From the NCBI RefSeq assembly GCF_047654805.1, contig NZ_JASGIV010000001.1, forward strand, positions 4,836,001-4,900,000: DNA of 64,000 nucleotides, in the 5' to 3' direction. The stretch is from Pelomonas sp047654805 (GTDB lineage Bacteria > Pseudomonadota > Gammaproteobacteria > Burkholderiales > Burkholderiaceae_C). The notes under the pieces are model-generated. The model was given only the letters and a program-made list of their open reading frames with translations, did no database searches and was not told the origin of the DNA. Of the stretch, positions 1 through 8,990 are shown in pieces; position 1 is the stretch's first letter; every line of letters begins with the position of its first letter. The translations under genes were made by a program, and so were the position numbers.

Positions 1-426
1 TCGCTGCTGCTGATGAGCCGGCCCGACTGGCTGACGCAGCTACGCTGGCTGGCCTGGCCGCTGCTGGGCCTGATGGCGCTGCGCTCGCTGCGCGAGGCCT
101 GCCGCGCCGACCCGGTGGCGGCGCTGCGGCAGCCCGCGGCCGCCTCGGCGCGCGCGGCCTTCGGGCTGGCGGCGCTGGTGAGCCTGGGCAACCCGGCCGT
201 GTGGATAGAGACGCTGCTCATCGTCGGCGCGTCCGGCGCCAGCCTGGAGCCGCCCGCGCGCAGCGCCTTCGGCCTGGGCGCGCTGCTGGCCTCGGTGCTG
301 TGGTTCTGCGCGCTGGGCTATGGCGCGCGCCACCTCGCCCGCCACCTGCAGCGGCCCTGGCTGCTGCGCGGCCTGCACGGGCTGAGCGCCGCGCTGCTGC
401 TCGGCAGCCTGGCCGCGACGGCCTAA
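1..426 (+). CDS. LysE-family amino-acid exporter, C-terminal part (cut by window start)
   Basis: The frame is open from the first base and ends at 426, so only about 141 C-terminal residues are visible. The segment NPAVWIETLLIVG corresponds to the NPHVYLDTVVLLG signature present in the complete LysE/ArgO-type protein at 41828-42466, and the remaining sequence is made of hydrophobic helices typical of this inner-membrane family, which exports basic or other amino acids. An ATG at 13 is internal and is not the true start. The substrate cannot be told from this part. A beta-helix gene follows 30 bp downstream, with no sign that the two are functionally linked. Confidence 0.75.
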   Translation, partial: SLLLMSRPDWLTQLRWLAWPLLGLMALRSLREACRADPVAALRQPAAASARAAFGLAALVSLGNPAVWIETLLIVGASGASLEPPARSAFGLGALLASVLWFCALGYGARHLARHLQRPWLLRGLHGLSAALLLGSLAATA

Positions 427-456
427 CACCTTCTCCTTCATCACGAGTCCAACCCC

Positions 457-1197
457 ATGAAACCACTGCTGCTCCTCGCCGCGCTGCTGGCCACCTCCAC
501 CGCCTTCGCGCAAACCACCATCGACCAGAACAAGGCCCTGGCCGGCAACGTCACGCCGGGCGACGCACCGGGCTTTCCCATCCGCATCAGCCAGCCGGGC
601 AGCTACAAGCTGACCAGCAGCCTCATCGTGCCGGCCGACACCAATGGCATCGAGGTCGCTGCCCACAACGTCACGCTGGACCTCAACGGGTTCACGATCA
701 GCGGCGCGATCACCTGCACGGGCTCCGGCGCAGGCTTGGTCTGCACCGGAGGCCAGGGTGACGGCGTGATCTCCTACGCGGCGCGGGGCACAACGGTGCG
801 CAATGGCACCGTAACAGGCTTCTACCGCGGTGTAGTGCTGGGAGCGAACGCCCTGGTGGAGCAGTTGCGGGTCGTCCATAACGGCACCGTAGGGCTGTCC
901 CTGACGCAAACCAATGCCGTCGTCGACGGAGGGAACTTCTCTAGCAACGGATCGGTCGGCATTGTCAGCGGCAGCATCGGCATCCTGATGCGCAACCTCA
1001 CCGCTTCGGGCAATCGCTGGATCGGCATCCAGTCCTTTCACGGCTCGTCCGTGCAAGGCGTGATCGCCAGCCACAACGGCACCTACGGCATGCAAGGCGG
1101 CCATGTCGGCGCCTCGGTCCTGGCGGACAACGGCACCAACAACCTCAACACCAGCTACAGCATGGGCAACAACCTCTGCAGCGCCTCTCTCTGCTGA
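457..1197 (+). CDS. Secreted right-handed beta-helix repeat protein (paralogue 1)
   Basis: The 246-residue product begins with a clean Sec signal peptide (residues 1-18, ending AFA) and continues with a conserved head, IDQNKALAGNVTPGDAPGF at 22-40, followed by NVTLDLNGF at 71-79 and a chain of short G/N/S/V-rich repeats to the C-terminus. Such N- and G-rich ladders are typical of parallel beta-helix (pectate-lyase-like) folds that are exported. No catalytic residues of a known polysaccharide lyase can be picked out, so enzymatic activity is unproven; an adhesive or surface role is equally possible. The next gene is a colinear paralogue 11 bp downstream, which points to tandem duplication. Confidence 0.7.
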   Translation: MKPLLLLAALLATSTAFAQTTIDQNKALAGNVTPGDAPGFPIRISQPGSYKLTSSLIVPADTNGIEVAAHNVTLDLNGFTISGAITCTGSGAGLVCTGGQGDGVISYAARGTTVRNGTVTGFYRGVVLGANALVEQLRVVHNGTVGLSLTQTNAVVDGGNFSSNGSVGIVSGSIGILMRNLTASGNRWIGIQSFHGSSVQGVIASHNGTYGMQGGHVGASVLADNGTNNLNTSYSMGNNLCSASLC

Positions 1198-1208
1198 AAG
1201 CCACCCTC

Positions 1209-1943
1209 ATGAAACACCCGCTCCTCCTCGCCACGCTGTTGGCCACGTCCTCGGCCTTCGCGCAGACCACCATCGACCAGAACAAGGCCCTGGCCGGCGG
1301 CATCACGCCGGGCGACACGGCCGGCTTCCCCATCACCCTCAGCCAGCCCGGCAGCTACAAGCTGACTGGCAACCTCAACGTGCCGGCCGACGTGTTCGGC
1401 ATCCTCATCACGGCCGAGAACGTCACGCTGGACCTGAACGGCTTCACCGTGCGCGGGCCGGGCAGCTGCACGCGCAATGCCGGCACGAAGGAAGTCGTCT
1501 GCACGCAGCAGACGAACGCCAACGCCGCCGGCATCCTGGCGACGCAGAAGGACGTCGCCGTCCGCAACGGCATGGTGCGGGGCTTTGCCGGCCACGGCGT
1601 CTGGCTGCAGCAGAGCGGCAGCGCAGAACAGCTGCACGTCAGCCAGAACGCCGGCAACGGCCTGACGCTGGTGCGCGGCCATGCGCGGGACATCGAGTCC
1701 GACACCAACGGCTTCAACGGCATCTCGGGCTCCGGTCTGCTGACCACCGGCAGCGTGGCACGCAACAACGGCAGCATAGGCATCTCGGGTGGCTATGTGC
1801 AGGAAAGCCTGGCCTCCGGCAACTACACCTACGGCATGTATGGCCGCCTGCGCGCCACGGTGGCCTACGACAACGGCACGGCCGACTACTACCCCGGTTC
1901 CACCTCGATGGGCAACAACCTGGCCAGCAACGGCGCCTACTGA
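1209..1943 (+). CDS. Secreted right-handed beta-helix repeat protein (paralogue 2)
   Basis: This 244-residue protein matches its upstream neighbour position for position in the first 80 residues: signal peptide 1-18 (ending AFA), IDQNKALAG at 22-30, TPGD at 33-36, PGSYKLTGNL at 47-56 and NVTLDLNGF at 71-79. The C-terminal ladder is more diverged. Both proteins end in a similar tail containing SMGNNL. The high N-terminal and low C-terminal conservation suggests a shared structural cap with diversified repeat faces. The two genes are 11 bp apart and the PEP-CTERM gene starts 1 bp after this stop, so the three are probably cotranscribed. Function is unknown. Confidence 0.7.
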   Translation: MKHPLLLATLLATSSAFAQTTIDQNKALAGGITPGDTAGFPITLSQPGSYKLTGNLNVPADVFGILITAENVTLDLNGFTVRGPGSCTRNAGTKEVVCTQQTNANAAGILATQKDVAVRNGMVRGFAGHGVWLQQSGSAEQLHVSQNAGNGLTLVRGHARDIESDTNGFNGISGSGLLTTGSVARNNGSIGISGGYVQESLASGNYTYGMYGRLRATVAYDNGTADYYPGSTSMGNNLASNGAY

Positions 1944-1944
1944 C

Positions 1945-2616
1945 ATGAAAACCCTCGCACCCCTCCTCGCCGCCGCCCTCGCGCTGGCCGCCACCACCGC
2001 CCACGCCGCTCCGGTGAGCTACGGCTTCACCGGCAGCGTGACTTACGACGACGCCGACCGCGGCCATACCGGCTTTGCCGGCAGCTTCAGCTTCGACAGC
2101 ACGGCCGCCAACCAGATCAACGACCCGGGCGGCAGCATGGGCAGCTACACCGGCATCGGTGCAGCCTGGTCGTTCACGCTGGCCTTCGACGGCGGCGCGC
2201 TGCTGGACTTCAGCAGCCAGGGCCTGCACGTCAACGTGATGAACAACGCGGGCGGCTACGACTGGCTGGGCCTGCTGGGTACGGGCAGCGACGGCACCGT
2301 CAGCGCCGGGCTGTACGACTTCACCGCGCTGCTGTTCGGCAACGCCGCGCTGCCGCTGAAGGACGGCGGCTACACGCTGGCGGACTTCGGCTGGTCCGAC
2401 TTCCAATGGGAGTCCGGCGCCGGCACGCTGCAGGGCATGTTCACGTCGCTGGCCTGCACGGCGGGCTGCAGCGCCAGCAACCCCGGCGGCGGCGATCCGG
2501 GCCCTGGCACGCCGGGCAACCCCGGTGGCGGCGGCAACACGGTGCCCGAGCCCGGCGGCCTGGCACTGGCCACCACCGCACTGGCACTGCTGCTGCACCG
2601 CCGCCGCCGCGGCTGA
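1945..2616 (+). CDS. PEP-CTERM sorting-signal protein
   Basis: I start the gene at the ATG at 1945, one base after the preceding stop, because it opens an ideal signal peptide (residues 1-21, ending AHA); the same frame is open further upstream but overlaps the previous gene. The 223-residue product has a Gly/Ser/Asp-rich beta-type ectodomain, a Pro/Gly linker (about residues 175-198) and a canonical PEP-CTERM tail: VPEP, one hydrophobic helix and a terminal HRRRRG cluster. Proteins with this tail are processed by an exosortase and sent to the cell surface or extracellular matrix. The PrsT lipoprotein gene at 43760-46546 belongs to the same system; no exosortase gene lies in this window. Confidence 0.85.
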   Translation: MKTLAPLLAAALALAATTAHAAPVSYGFTGSVTYDDADRGHTGFAGSFSFDSTAANQINDPGGSMGSYTGIGAAWSFTLAFDGGALLDFSSQGLHVNVMNNAGGYDWLGLLGTGSDGTVSAGLYDFTALLFGNAALPLKDGGYTLADFGWSDFQWESGAGTLQGMFTSLACTAGCSASNPGGGDPGPGTPGNPGGGGNTVPEPGGLALATTALALLLHRRRRG

Positions 2617-2629
2617 ACCGGAGCCGCCC

Positions 2630-2854
2630 ATGTCGACCTCATCCACGCCCCACAGCCACGTCTACGTGCTCAAGCTGATCCCCGACGAGATGGGTGGCTC
2701 CGTGCTGCGCGGCCGGCTTGAGCACATCGCCTCGGGCCGACGCCATGACTTCGACAGCGGCGTTGCGCTGATCGGCTGCCTGCACCATGAAGAACAGCAG
2801 GTCGCCCGCGAGCAGCGCGAACGCGGCCATGAGCTGGAGCACCCGGAACCCTGA
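2630..2854 (+). CDS. Small hypothetical protein
   Basis: A 74-residue frame starts at the ATG at 2630, 13 bp after the PEP-CTERM gene and 42 bp before the first giant regulator. It has no signal peptide or membrane helix. The sequence is charged, contains HVYVLKLIPDE near the N-terminus and a Glu/Arg/His-rich C-terminal helix around EEQQVAREQRERGHELE. I do not recognise the family. Its place on the same strand with short spacing, and its composition unlike a random frame, argue that it is real. It could be an accessory of the downstream ATPase regulator, but nothing in the sequence proves this. Confidence 0.45.
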   Translation: MSTSSTPHSHVYVLKLIPDEMGGSVLRGRLEHIASGRRHDFDSGVALIGCLHHEEQQVAREQRERGHELEHPEP

Positions 2855-2896
2855 AGCGGCCAGGCCCTAGACTGGCAGCGTCCGCCTGCCCGCCCC

Positions 2897-5674
2897 ATGA
2901 CGTCCCCCACCTCGCCCCTGCCGCCCGTGACCATCGACGCCGAGCGGCATCTGCTGCGCCTGGGCGACCGCGAGGTGGAGCTGCAGCCGCGCGTGCTGGG
3001 CCTGCTGCAGTGCCTGGCCTCGCGGCCCGGCCAGGTGATCGGCAAGGAACAGCTGCTGGACGAGGTCTGGGGGCACCGCTTCATCACCGAGGGCGTCATC
3101 AAGACGGCCATCAGCGAACTGCGTGCGGCTCTGGGCGACGACGTGAAACAGCCACGCTGGATAGAGACGCTGGCGCGGCGCGGCTACCGCTACATCGGCA
3201 CCGCGTTGCTTGCTTCGGCGGCGCCAGCCAGCGTGTCGTCGCAGCCGCAGTGCAGCTCGACGCTGATCGGCCGCGAGGATGCGCTGGCCGCGCTCCAGGC
3301 CCGCTGGGCCGCCGCCTGCCAGGGCCAGCCAGGCGTGCTGCTGGTGGCCGGCGATGCCGGCATGGGCAAGACGGCGCTGCTCAGCGAGTTCATGCACGGC
3401 CTGGACCAGCGCAGCGGCGACGAGGCCGTGGTGGCGGTGGGGCAGTCCGTCGAGGCGCTGGGCGAGGGCGAGCCCTACCTGCCTTTCCTGGAGGCGCTGA
3501 GCCCGCTGCTGGCCCAGCAGCCCGGCCTGCTGGCCGAACTGCGCCGCGTGGCCCCCACCTGGCTGTCGCAGATGCCCTGGCATGTGGCCCTCGAGGACCG
3601 CGAGGCGCTGGCCCGCGAGGTGGCCGGCGCCTCGCAGGAACGCATGCTGCGCGAGTTCGCCGTGCTGCTGGATCAGGCCACGCAGACGCAGCCCTGGCTG
3701 GTGGTGGTGGAAGACCTGCACTGGAGCGACAGCGCCAGCGTGCAGTTGCTGGGCCACCTGGCGCGACGGCGCAGCAGCGGCCGCTGGCTGGTGGTGGGCA
3801 GCTTCCGCCCCGTGGACGTGGCGGCCAGCGAGCATCCGCTGGGCGACATGCGGCGCGAGCTGCGCCTGCACGGCCAGGTCGGCGAGATCGTGCTGGACGG
3901 CCTGGACGAAGCCGGGCTCGCGCAGTTCACCGCCGCCCGCTGCCCCGGCGCGCAGCCGACTGCGACCTTCCTCGCCGAGTTGCACCGCCACACCGACGGC
4001 CTGCCGCTGTTCGTCGAGCGCGTGTTCACCGAGTTGCTGGAACAGAGGCTGGTGCGGCCGCTGGGCGACGGCGCCTGGCGCTTCCCTGAAGCCAGTCACC
4101 CGCTGCCACTGCCGCTCACGCTGATCGACCTGATGGAGCGTCAGATCGATCGCCTGCCCGCCCCCACGCGCCAAATGCTGGAGGTGGCGGCGCTGTCGCC
4201 CAACGAGTTCGACGATCTGGTGCTGGCCCAGGTCCTGGACATAGCCCCGGCAGACGTGCGCCAGCGCCTGGATGGCCTGGTACGCCGCCGGCTGTGGCTG
4301 CTGGCGCGCGAACCGCACCTGGTGTCGGACGAGCGCGTCGCCACCAGCTACGGCTTCCAGCACGCGCTGATGCGGCACGCCTTCGAGCAACGCGTGCCGC
4401 CGGCCGGCCGCGTGGCGCTGCATCGTCAACTGGGCCAGGCCATTGAGGCCGTCTACGGCGCCTGTTGCGCCGAGCGCAGCGTGGAGCTGGCCGAGCATGC
4501 GCGTCTCGGCCGCGAGCCACTGAAGGCCGCCCGCTACTACAACCTAGCGGCACAGCAGGCGCTGCAGCGCATCGCGCCGTTCTCGGCACTGGACCTGGTA
4601 CGCGTGGGCCTTGCCCAGCTGGACCAGGCGCCCTCCGGCCAGGAAGCCGACGGCGTGCGCGTGGGCCTGCTGCTGGCGCGCATGCGCGCGCTGGTCGTCA
4701 CGCGCGGCTACATCATTCCATGCATCGAGGATGCCTTCGCGCTGGTGGCCGACTGGCCGTTGACGCGGCAGACACTGCCGGTATGGCACGCAGCGCTATG
4801 GACGCGCCACAACGGCGGCCAATGGGCCAGCCGTGACGAGCTGATGGCCAGGCTGGATGCGCTGGAGGCACAACCGACGGCGGACTGGGTGCTGTCTGCG
4901 GTCTGCGCCAACGCCCGCGGTCTGATCGCATCGCATCGCGGCGAGCCGCTGCTGGCCCTGCCCCATCTGGAACAAGCCTTGCAATTGCACGAGGCCCATC
5001 ACCAGCCCGGCGAGCCGCTACCGCTGCTGCAGGACTTCGAGATCGACACGCTGTGCCACAAGTACGTTTCGTTCGTGGAGCTGGGCGACGAGGCACAAAC
5101 CGCCACGACTGAAGCACACATACAGGCACGCCTGACTGCTGGCGTGGACCCGCTGAGCGAGGCCATGGCCTTGTTTTACCTGGCGATGGGTGCACAGCTG
5201 CAGGATGACGACGCGCGGCTGGGTGGCCTGGTGCAGCGCGCACAGACGCTGCTGTCCACCCGCGAGGCGCTACCCGGGGCAGGTCCCCACGGCGTTTTGC
5301 TGGGCTGGAGCCTGTGCCGGGCCGGCGACCTGCCGGCCGGCATCGCGCGCATGCAGCAGGCACTGCGCGACTACGAGGCGCAGAAATCCATTCCCGGTCG
5401 CATGTACTACCTGCAGTTGTTGGCGCGCCAGGCGCTAGCGGCCGATGACTTGACGCTCGCCGGACAGTGCCTGCGCGACTGTGACGATCTCCACGCCATA
5501 GGCGAGCGGGCCTTGTACGGCGAGGTGCTGCGAACACGCTCCGCCTGGTTGGTGCGCCACGACAACCGAGCCGCAGCGCTGCGCACCCTGGATGAGGCCG
5601 AAGCCTATGCCCGGCAGCGCGGCCTGAAGCGCCTGCTGGCGACACTGCAGCACGATCGCGGCCTCCTGTCCTGA
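2897..5674 (+). CDS. Winged-helix / AAA-ATPase / TPR transcriptional regulator (copy 1)
   Basis: The 925-residue protein starts with an OmpR/CadC-type winged helix (about 10-102, including RGYRYIG), followed by a STAND/AAA ATPase module: Walker A GDAGMGKT at 152-159 and a Walker B region VVVEDLHWSD near 270. The C-terminal half is helical with TPR-like repeats rich in Ala, Leu and Arg. This architecture is that of signal-dependent STAND regulators which use ATP binding to switch oligomeric state; the ligand is unknown. No membrane helix is seen, so it is cytoplasmic. A second copy follows at 5778; the winged helix and ATPase are nearly identical in DNA between the copies while the TPR halves have diverged. 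Confidence 0.75.
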   Translation: MTSPTSPLPPVTIDAERHLLRLGDREVELQPRVLGLLQCLASRPGQVIGKEQLLDEVWGHRFITEGVIKTAISELRAALGDDVKQPRWIETLARRGYRYIGTALLASAAPASVSSQPQCSSTLIGREDALAALQARWAAACQGQPGVLLVAGDAGMGKTALLSEFMHGLDQRSGDEAVVAVGQSVEALGEGEPYLPFLEALSPLLAQQPGLLAELRRVAPTWLSQMPWHVALEDREALAREVAGASQERMLREFAVLLDQATQTQPWLVVVEDLHWSDSASVQLLGHLARRRSSGRWLVVGSFRPVDVAASEHPLGDMRRELRLHGQVGEIVLDGLDEAGLAQFTAARCPGAQPTATFLAELHRHTDGLPLFVERVFTELLEQRLVRPLGDGAWRFPEASHPLPLPLTLIDLMERQIDRLPAPTRQMLEVAALSPNEFDDLVLAQVLDIAPADVRQRLDGLVRRRLWLLAREPHLVSDERVATSYGFQHALMRHAFEQRVPPAGRVALHRQLGQAIEAVYGACCAERSVELAEHARLGREPLKAARYYNLAAQQALQRIAPFSALDLVRVGLAQLDQAPSGQEADGVRVGLLLARMRALVVTRGYIIPCIEDAFALVADWPLTRQTLPVWHAALWTRHNGGQWASRDELMARLDALEAQPTADWVLSAVCANARGLIASHRGEPLLALPHLEQALQLHEAHHQPGEPLPLLQDFEIDTLCHKYVSFVELGDEAQTATTEAHIQARLTAGVDPLSEAMALFYLAMGAQLQDDDARLGGLVQRAQTLLSTREALPGAGPHGVLLGWSLCRAGDLPAGIARMQQALRDYEAQKSIPGRMYYLQLLARQALAADDLTLAGQCLRDCDDLHAIGERALYGEVLRTRSAWLVRHDNRAAALRTLDEAEAYARQRGLKRLLATLQHDRGLLS
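3252..3879 (+). repeat. 628-bp stretch identical to 6130-6757 (homogenised paralogue segment)
   Basis: Reading the two regulators side by side, bases 3252-3879 match 6130-6757 without a mismatch. A second identical block of 227 bp covers 2979-3205 and 5860-6086. They are separated by a short variable linker that includes a 3-bp indel. Identity includes synonymous positions. Confidence 0.9.
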
Positions 5675-5777
5675 CGCTTCCGCTCACCGACCACCGCCCG
5701 CAGAGACGACGACACATCGCCCACCGCCCCTCCGGCCACATGCCGTGCCTCGTCCGGTAGCGCCTCTTGCCTGGCCC

Positions 5778-8567
5778 ATGACATCCTCCATCCCACCCCT
5801 GCCACCCGTGACCATCGACGCCGAGCGGCATCTGCTGTGCCTGGGCGACCGCGAGGTGCAGCTGCAGCCGCGCGTGCTGGGCCTGCTGCAGTGCCTGGCC
5901 TCGCGGCCCGGCCAGGTGATCGGCAAGGAACAGCTGCTGGACGAGGTCTGGGGGCACCGCTTCATCACCGAGGGCGTCATCAAGACGGCCATCAGCGAAC
6001 TGCGTGCGGCTCTGGGCGACGACGTGAAACAGCCACGCTGGATAGAGACGCTGGCGCGGCGCGGCTACCGCTACATCGGCACCGCGCTGCTTGCTGCGGC
6101 AGCGCCTGCCGGCGTATCGCCGCCGCAGCGCAGCTCGACGCTGATCGGCCGCGAGGATGCGCTGGCCGCGCTCCAGGCCCGCTGGGCCGCCGCCTGCCAG
6201 GGCCAGCCAGGCGTGCTGCTGGTGGCCGGCGATGCCGGCATGGGCAAGACGGCGCTGCTCAGCGAGTTCATGCACGGCCTGGACCAGCGCAGCGGCGACG
6301 AGGCCGTGGTGGCGGTGGGGCAGTCCGTCGAGGCGCTGGGCGAGGGCGAGCCCTACCTGCCTTTCCTGGAGGCGCTGAGCCCGCTGCTGGCCCAGCAGCC
6401 CGGCCTGCTGGCCGAACTGCGCCGCGTGGCCCCCACCTGGCTGTCGCAGATGCCCTGGCATGTGGCCCTCGAGGACCGCGAGGCGCTGGCCCGCGAGGTG
6501 GCCGGCGCCTCGCAGGAACGCATGCTGCGCGAGTTCGCCGTGCTGCTGGATCAGGCCACGCAGACGCAGCCCTGGCTGGTGGTGGTGGAAGACCTGCACT
6601 GGAGCGACAGCGCCAGCGTGCAGTTGCTGGGCCACCTGGCGCGACGGCGCAGCAGCGGCCGCTGGCTGGTGGTGGGCAGCTTCCGCCCCGTGGACGTGGC
6701 GGCCAGCGAGCATCCGCTGGGCGACATGCGGCGCGAGCTGCGCCTGCACGGCCAGGTGCGCGAGATTGCGCTGGACGGCCTGAACCAGGCACAGCTGGCG
6801 GCGCTGACCACCGCCCGCTGCCCCGGCGCTCAGCCGTCCGCGGCCTTCCTTGCCCAGCTGCACCGCCACACCGACGGCCTGCCGCTGTTCGCGGAACGCG
6901 TGCTCAGCGAGTTGCTGGAGCAGGGCCTGCTGCGGCCGTTGGATGAGGGGGGCTGGCGTTTCCCTGAAGCCGGCCACCCGCTGCCTTTGCCGCCCACGCT
7001 GATCGACCTGATGGAGCGCCAGATCGACCGCCTGCCCGCGGCCGCGCGGCAGATGCTGGAGGTGGCGGCGCTGTCCCCCCACGAGTTCGACGACGTGGTG
7101 CTCGCCGAGGTGCTGGGCATCGCGCCGGCCGACGTGCGGCAGAGGCTGGACGGCCTGGTGCGCCGCCGCCTGTGGCTGCTGGCGCGCGAGCCCCGCCTGG
7201 TATCGGGCGAGCGCGTCGCCGCCAGCTATGGTTTCCAGCACGCGCTGATGCGCCATGCCTTCGAGCAGCGCACCCCGGCAGCCGGCCGCATGGCGCTGCA
7301 CCGCCGCCTGGGCCAGGCCATCGAGGCCGTCTACGGCGACTGCTGCGGGGAGCGCAGCGTGGAGCTGGCCGAGCACGCACGCCTCGGCCGCGAGCCGCTG
7401 AAGGCCGCCCGCCACTACAACCTGGCGGGACAACAGGCGCTGCAACGCATCGCGCCGTTCTCGGCGCTGGATCTGGTGCGGGTAGGCCTGGGCCAGCTCG
7501 ACCAGCTCGAGGCCGGCCGCGAAACGGACGAAGCGCGCGTGGACCTGCTGCTGACGCGCGTGCGCGCGCTGGTCGCCACGCGGGGCTACAGCATCCCCTG
7601 CGTCGAGGACGCCTACGCCCTGGTGTCCCGCTGGCCGCTGAGCGCCCGGACGCTGCCGGTCTGGTATGCCGCGATCCGGGCCCGGCACAACGTCGGCCGC
7701 TGGGCCGAGCGCGACGAGCTGCTGGCCCGGCTGGAAGGCCTGCGCGACCAACCCGACGCGGGCTGGCTGGTGGCGGCGATCTGCGCCAACGCCCGCGGTT
7801 TCGTCAACACGCACCGCAACCAGCCCCTGGAGGCGCTGCCTCACCTGGAGCGGGCGCTGCAGCTCTTCGAGGCGCACATGCACCAGCCGGGCGAGAACCC
7901 GCAGCTGCTGTTGGACTTCGAGATCAACACGCTGTGCCACCACTACATCGCCTGCGTGGAGCTGGGCGACGCCACGCGTGCCGCCGCCACGGCCGAGCGC
8001 CTGGAAGCGCGGCTGCGCCAAGGCGTCATGCCGCTGAACGAATCCATGGCCTTGTTCTACCTGTCCAACGGCGCGCAGCTCCAGGGCGACGAGAAACGCC
8101 TGGCCGGCCTGACCCGACGCGCCCAGGCCTTGCTCGCCACGCGCGAATCCCTGCCGTTGGCAGCGCCCAATGGCGTCATGCACGGCTGGAGCCTGTGCCA
8201 GTCGGGTGCACGCCAGGCAGGCATCGCGAAGCTGCAGGAGGCGCTGCGCAGCTATGAAACACAAAATTTGATGCCCGGCCGCATGTACTACCTGCAGCTG
8301 CTGGCCCGCCAGGCGATGGCCGCGGGCGACCTGACGCTCGCCGACCGCTGCCTGGACAGCTGTGAAGCGCTGCATGCCCAAGGCGAGACCTCGCTGCGCG
8401 GCGAGGTGCTGCTGACCCGCGCAGCCCGGCTAGCGCTCACCCCACCCGGTCGTGCCGCCGCGCTGGAGTGCCTGCACGAAGCCCAGGCCTACGCGGAGGC
8501 ACGCGGCCTCGGCCGGCTGCTGGAGGCAACGCGGCGGGAGCGTCGCCTGCTCGGCGACGGGACCTAA
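5778..8567 (+). CDS. Winged-helix / AAA-ATPase / TPR transcriptional regulator (copy 2)
   Basis: I choose the ATG at 5778 rather than the GTG-type start 33 bp upstream because it aligns with the start of copy 1 (both begin MTS and reach PPVTIDAERH). The 929-residue protein has the same order of domains: winged helix, ATPase with GDAGMGKT and VVVEDLHWSD, then a TPR-like C-terminal half. It differs from copy 1 by one missing codon in the linker after the winged helix and by many substitutions after about residue 325. The likely reading is two regulators with the same DNA-binding specificity but different sensor halves. The 103 bp gap to copy 1 contains no obvious terminator. Confidence 0.75.
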   Translation: MTSSIPPLPPVTIDAERHLLCLGDREVQLQPRVLGLLQCLASRPGQVIGKEQLLDEVWGHRFITEGVIKTAISELRAALGDDVKQPRWIETLARRGYRYIGTALLAAAAPAGVSPPQRSSTLIGREDALAALQARWAAACQGQPGVLLVAGDAGMGKTALLSEFMHGLDQRSGDEAVVAVGQSVEALGEGEPYLPFLEALSPLLAQQPGLLAELRRVAPTWLSQMPWHVALEDREALAREVAGASQERMLREFAVLLDQATQTQPWLVVVEDLHWSDSASVQLLGHLARRRSSGRWLVVGSFRPVDVAASEHPLGDMRRELRLHGQVREIALDGLNQAQLAALTTARCPGAQPSAAFLAQLHRHTDGLPLFAERVLSELLEQGLLRPLDEGGWRFPEAGHPLPLPPTLIDLMERQIDRLPAAARQMLEVAALSPHEFDDVVLAEVLGIAPADVRQRLDGLVRRRLWLLAREPRLVSGERVAASYGFQHALMRHAFEQRTPAAGRMALHRRLGQAIEAVYGDCCGERSVELAEHARLGREPLKAARHYNLAGQQALQRIAPFSALDLVRVGLGQLDQLEAGRETDEARVDLLLTRVRALVATRGYSIPCVEDAYALVSRWPLSARTLPVWYAAIRARHNVGRWAERDELLARLEGLRDQPDAGWLVAAICANARGFVNTHRNQPLEALPHLERALQLFEAHMHQPGENPQLLLDFEINTLCHHYIACVELGDATRAAATAERLEARLRQGVMPLNESMALFYLSNGAQLQGDEKRLAGLTRRAQALLATRESLPLAAPNGVMHGWSLCQSGARQAGIAKLQEALRSYETQNLMPGRMYYLQLLARQAMAAGDLTLADRCLDSCEALHAQGETSLRGEVLLTRAARLALTPPGRAAALECLHEAQAYAEARGLGRLLEATRRERRLLGDGT
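6130..6757 (+). repeat. Second copy of the 628-bp identical stretch
   Basis: This is the partner of 3252-3879, at a constant offset of 2878 bp. The first mismatch downstream is at 6758 (c at 3880 versus g), after which the copies diverge quickly. Confidence 0.9.
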
Positions 8568-8977
8568 CGCCACATCTACCGCCACCGCTAGTCGGTCTGC
8601 GGGGCAAAGCACTCAAATGTGGATTCCGAGGATCGCTGGCCACAGTGACTGGCGGCCATCCCACAGCCGCTCTTGTCCGCAGACAACCGCTAGCTCACGT
8701 TGAGCGAAGCAATTGAAAATGTGCCACCCTCTCGATTCTCAGCCCAAGTCTGAACTGCCGCAAAGCAGTCGCTGGTGGATTTCTGCATTCAGCCTGGCGC
8801 TGCCATAGCCAGACGACCTGCTGGTTCGCTGGATCCGCAGGTCGACCACGCCGACATGAAGGGCGCGCAGATCCCCGAGACACCTACGATAGGTCAGACG
8901 CCTTTGCTGATTTTTGAACTCTATTCGCGGCGGGGTGGGACGATGCAGACAGATCCTTTTAACTTCATTTCTGACTT
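8568..8977. other. Gene-poor stretch of about 410 bp
   Basis: No convincing gene lies here. The stretch is less GC-rich than its surroundings, particularly at 8705-8735 and 8900-8990. Short frames such as 8775-8981 have no ribosome-binding site or recognisable sequence. The right end carries the 19-bp direct repeat described separately. The remainder (8575-8700) looks like degraded intergenic sequence; I see no transposase remnant or inverted terminal repeat. Confidence 0.6.
8908..8926 (+). repeat. 19-bp direct repeat, left copy
   Basis: The sequence tgatttttgaactctattc recurs at 8972-8990 with one mismatch (t to c at the fourth base). The copies are 64 bp apart, start to start. Confidence 0.8.
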
Positions 8978-8990
8978 TTGAACTCTATTC
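8972..8990 (+). repeat. 19-bp direct repeat, right copy
   Basis: This copy (tgacttttgaactctattc) supplies the in-frame stop TGA at 8972, the TTG start at 8978 and the first codons of the HAD phosphatase gene. Confidence 0.8.

Noticed and set aside
2639..2842. A 67-codon minus-strand frame opposite the small hypothetical gene
   Set aside because: The plus-strand frame fits the operon spacing better; the antisense frame has no start signal.
4713..8381. A 1222-codon frame on the minus strand opposite both STAND regulators
   Set aside because: It is a mirror of the GC-rich codon pattern; it repeats wherever the regulators repeat and has low-complexity Gln/His/Ala/Arg composition and no motifs.
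8568..8977. Possible insertion-sequence remnant
   Set aside because: No transposase fragment or terminal inverted repeats can be seen; only a short direct repeat.
8775..8981. A 68-codon frame in the gap before the HAD gene
   Set aside because: No ribosome-binding site or motif, and it crosses both copies of the direct repeat.
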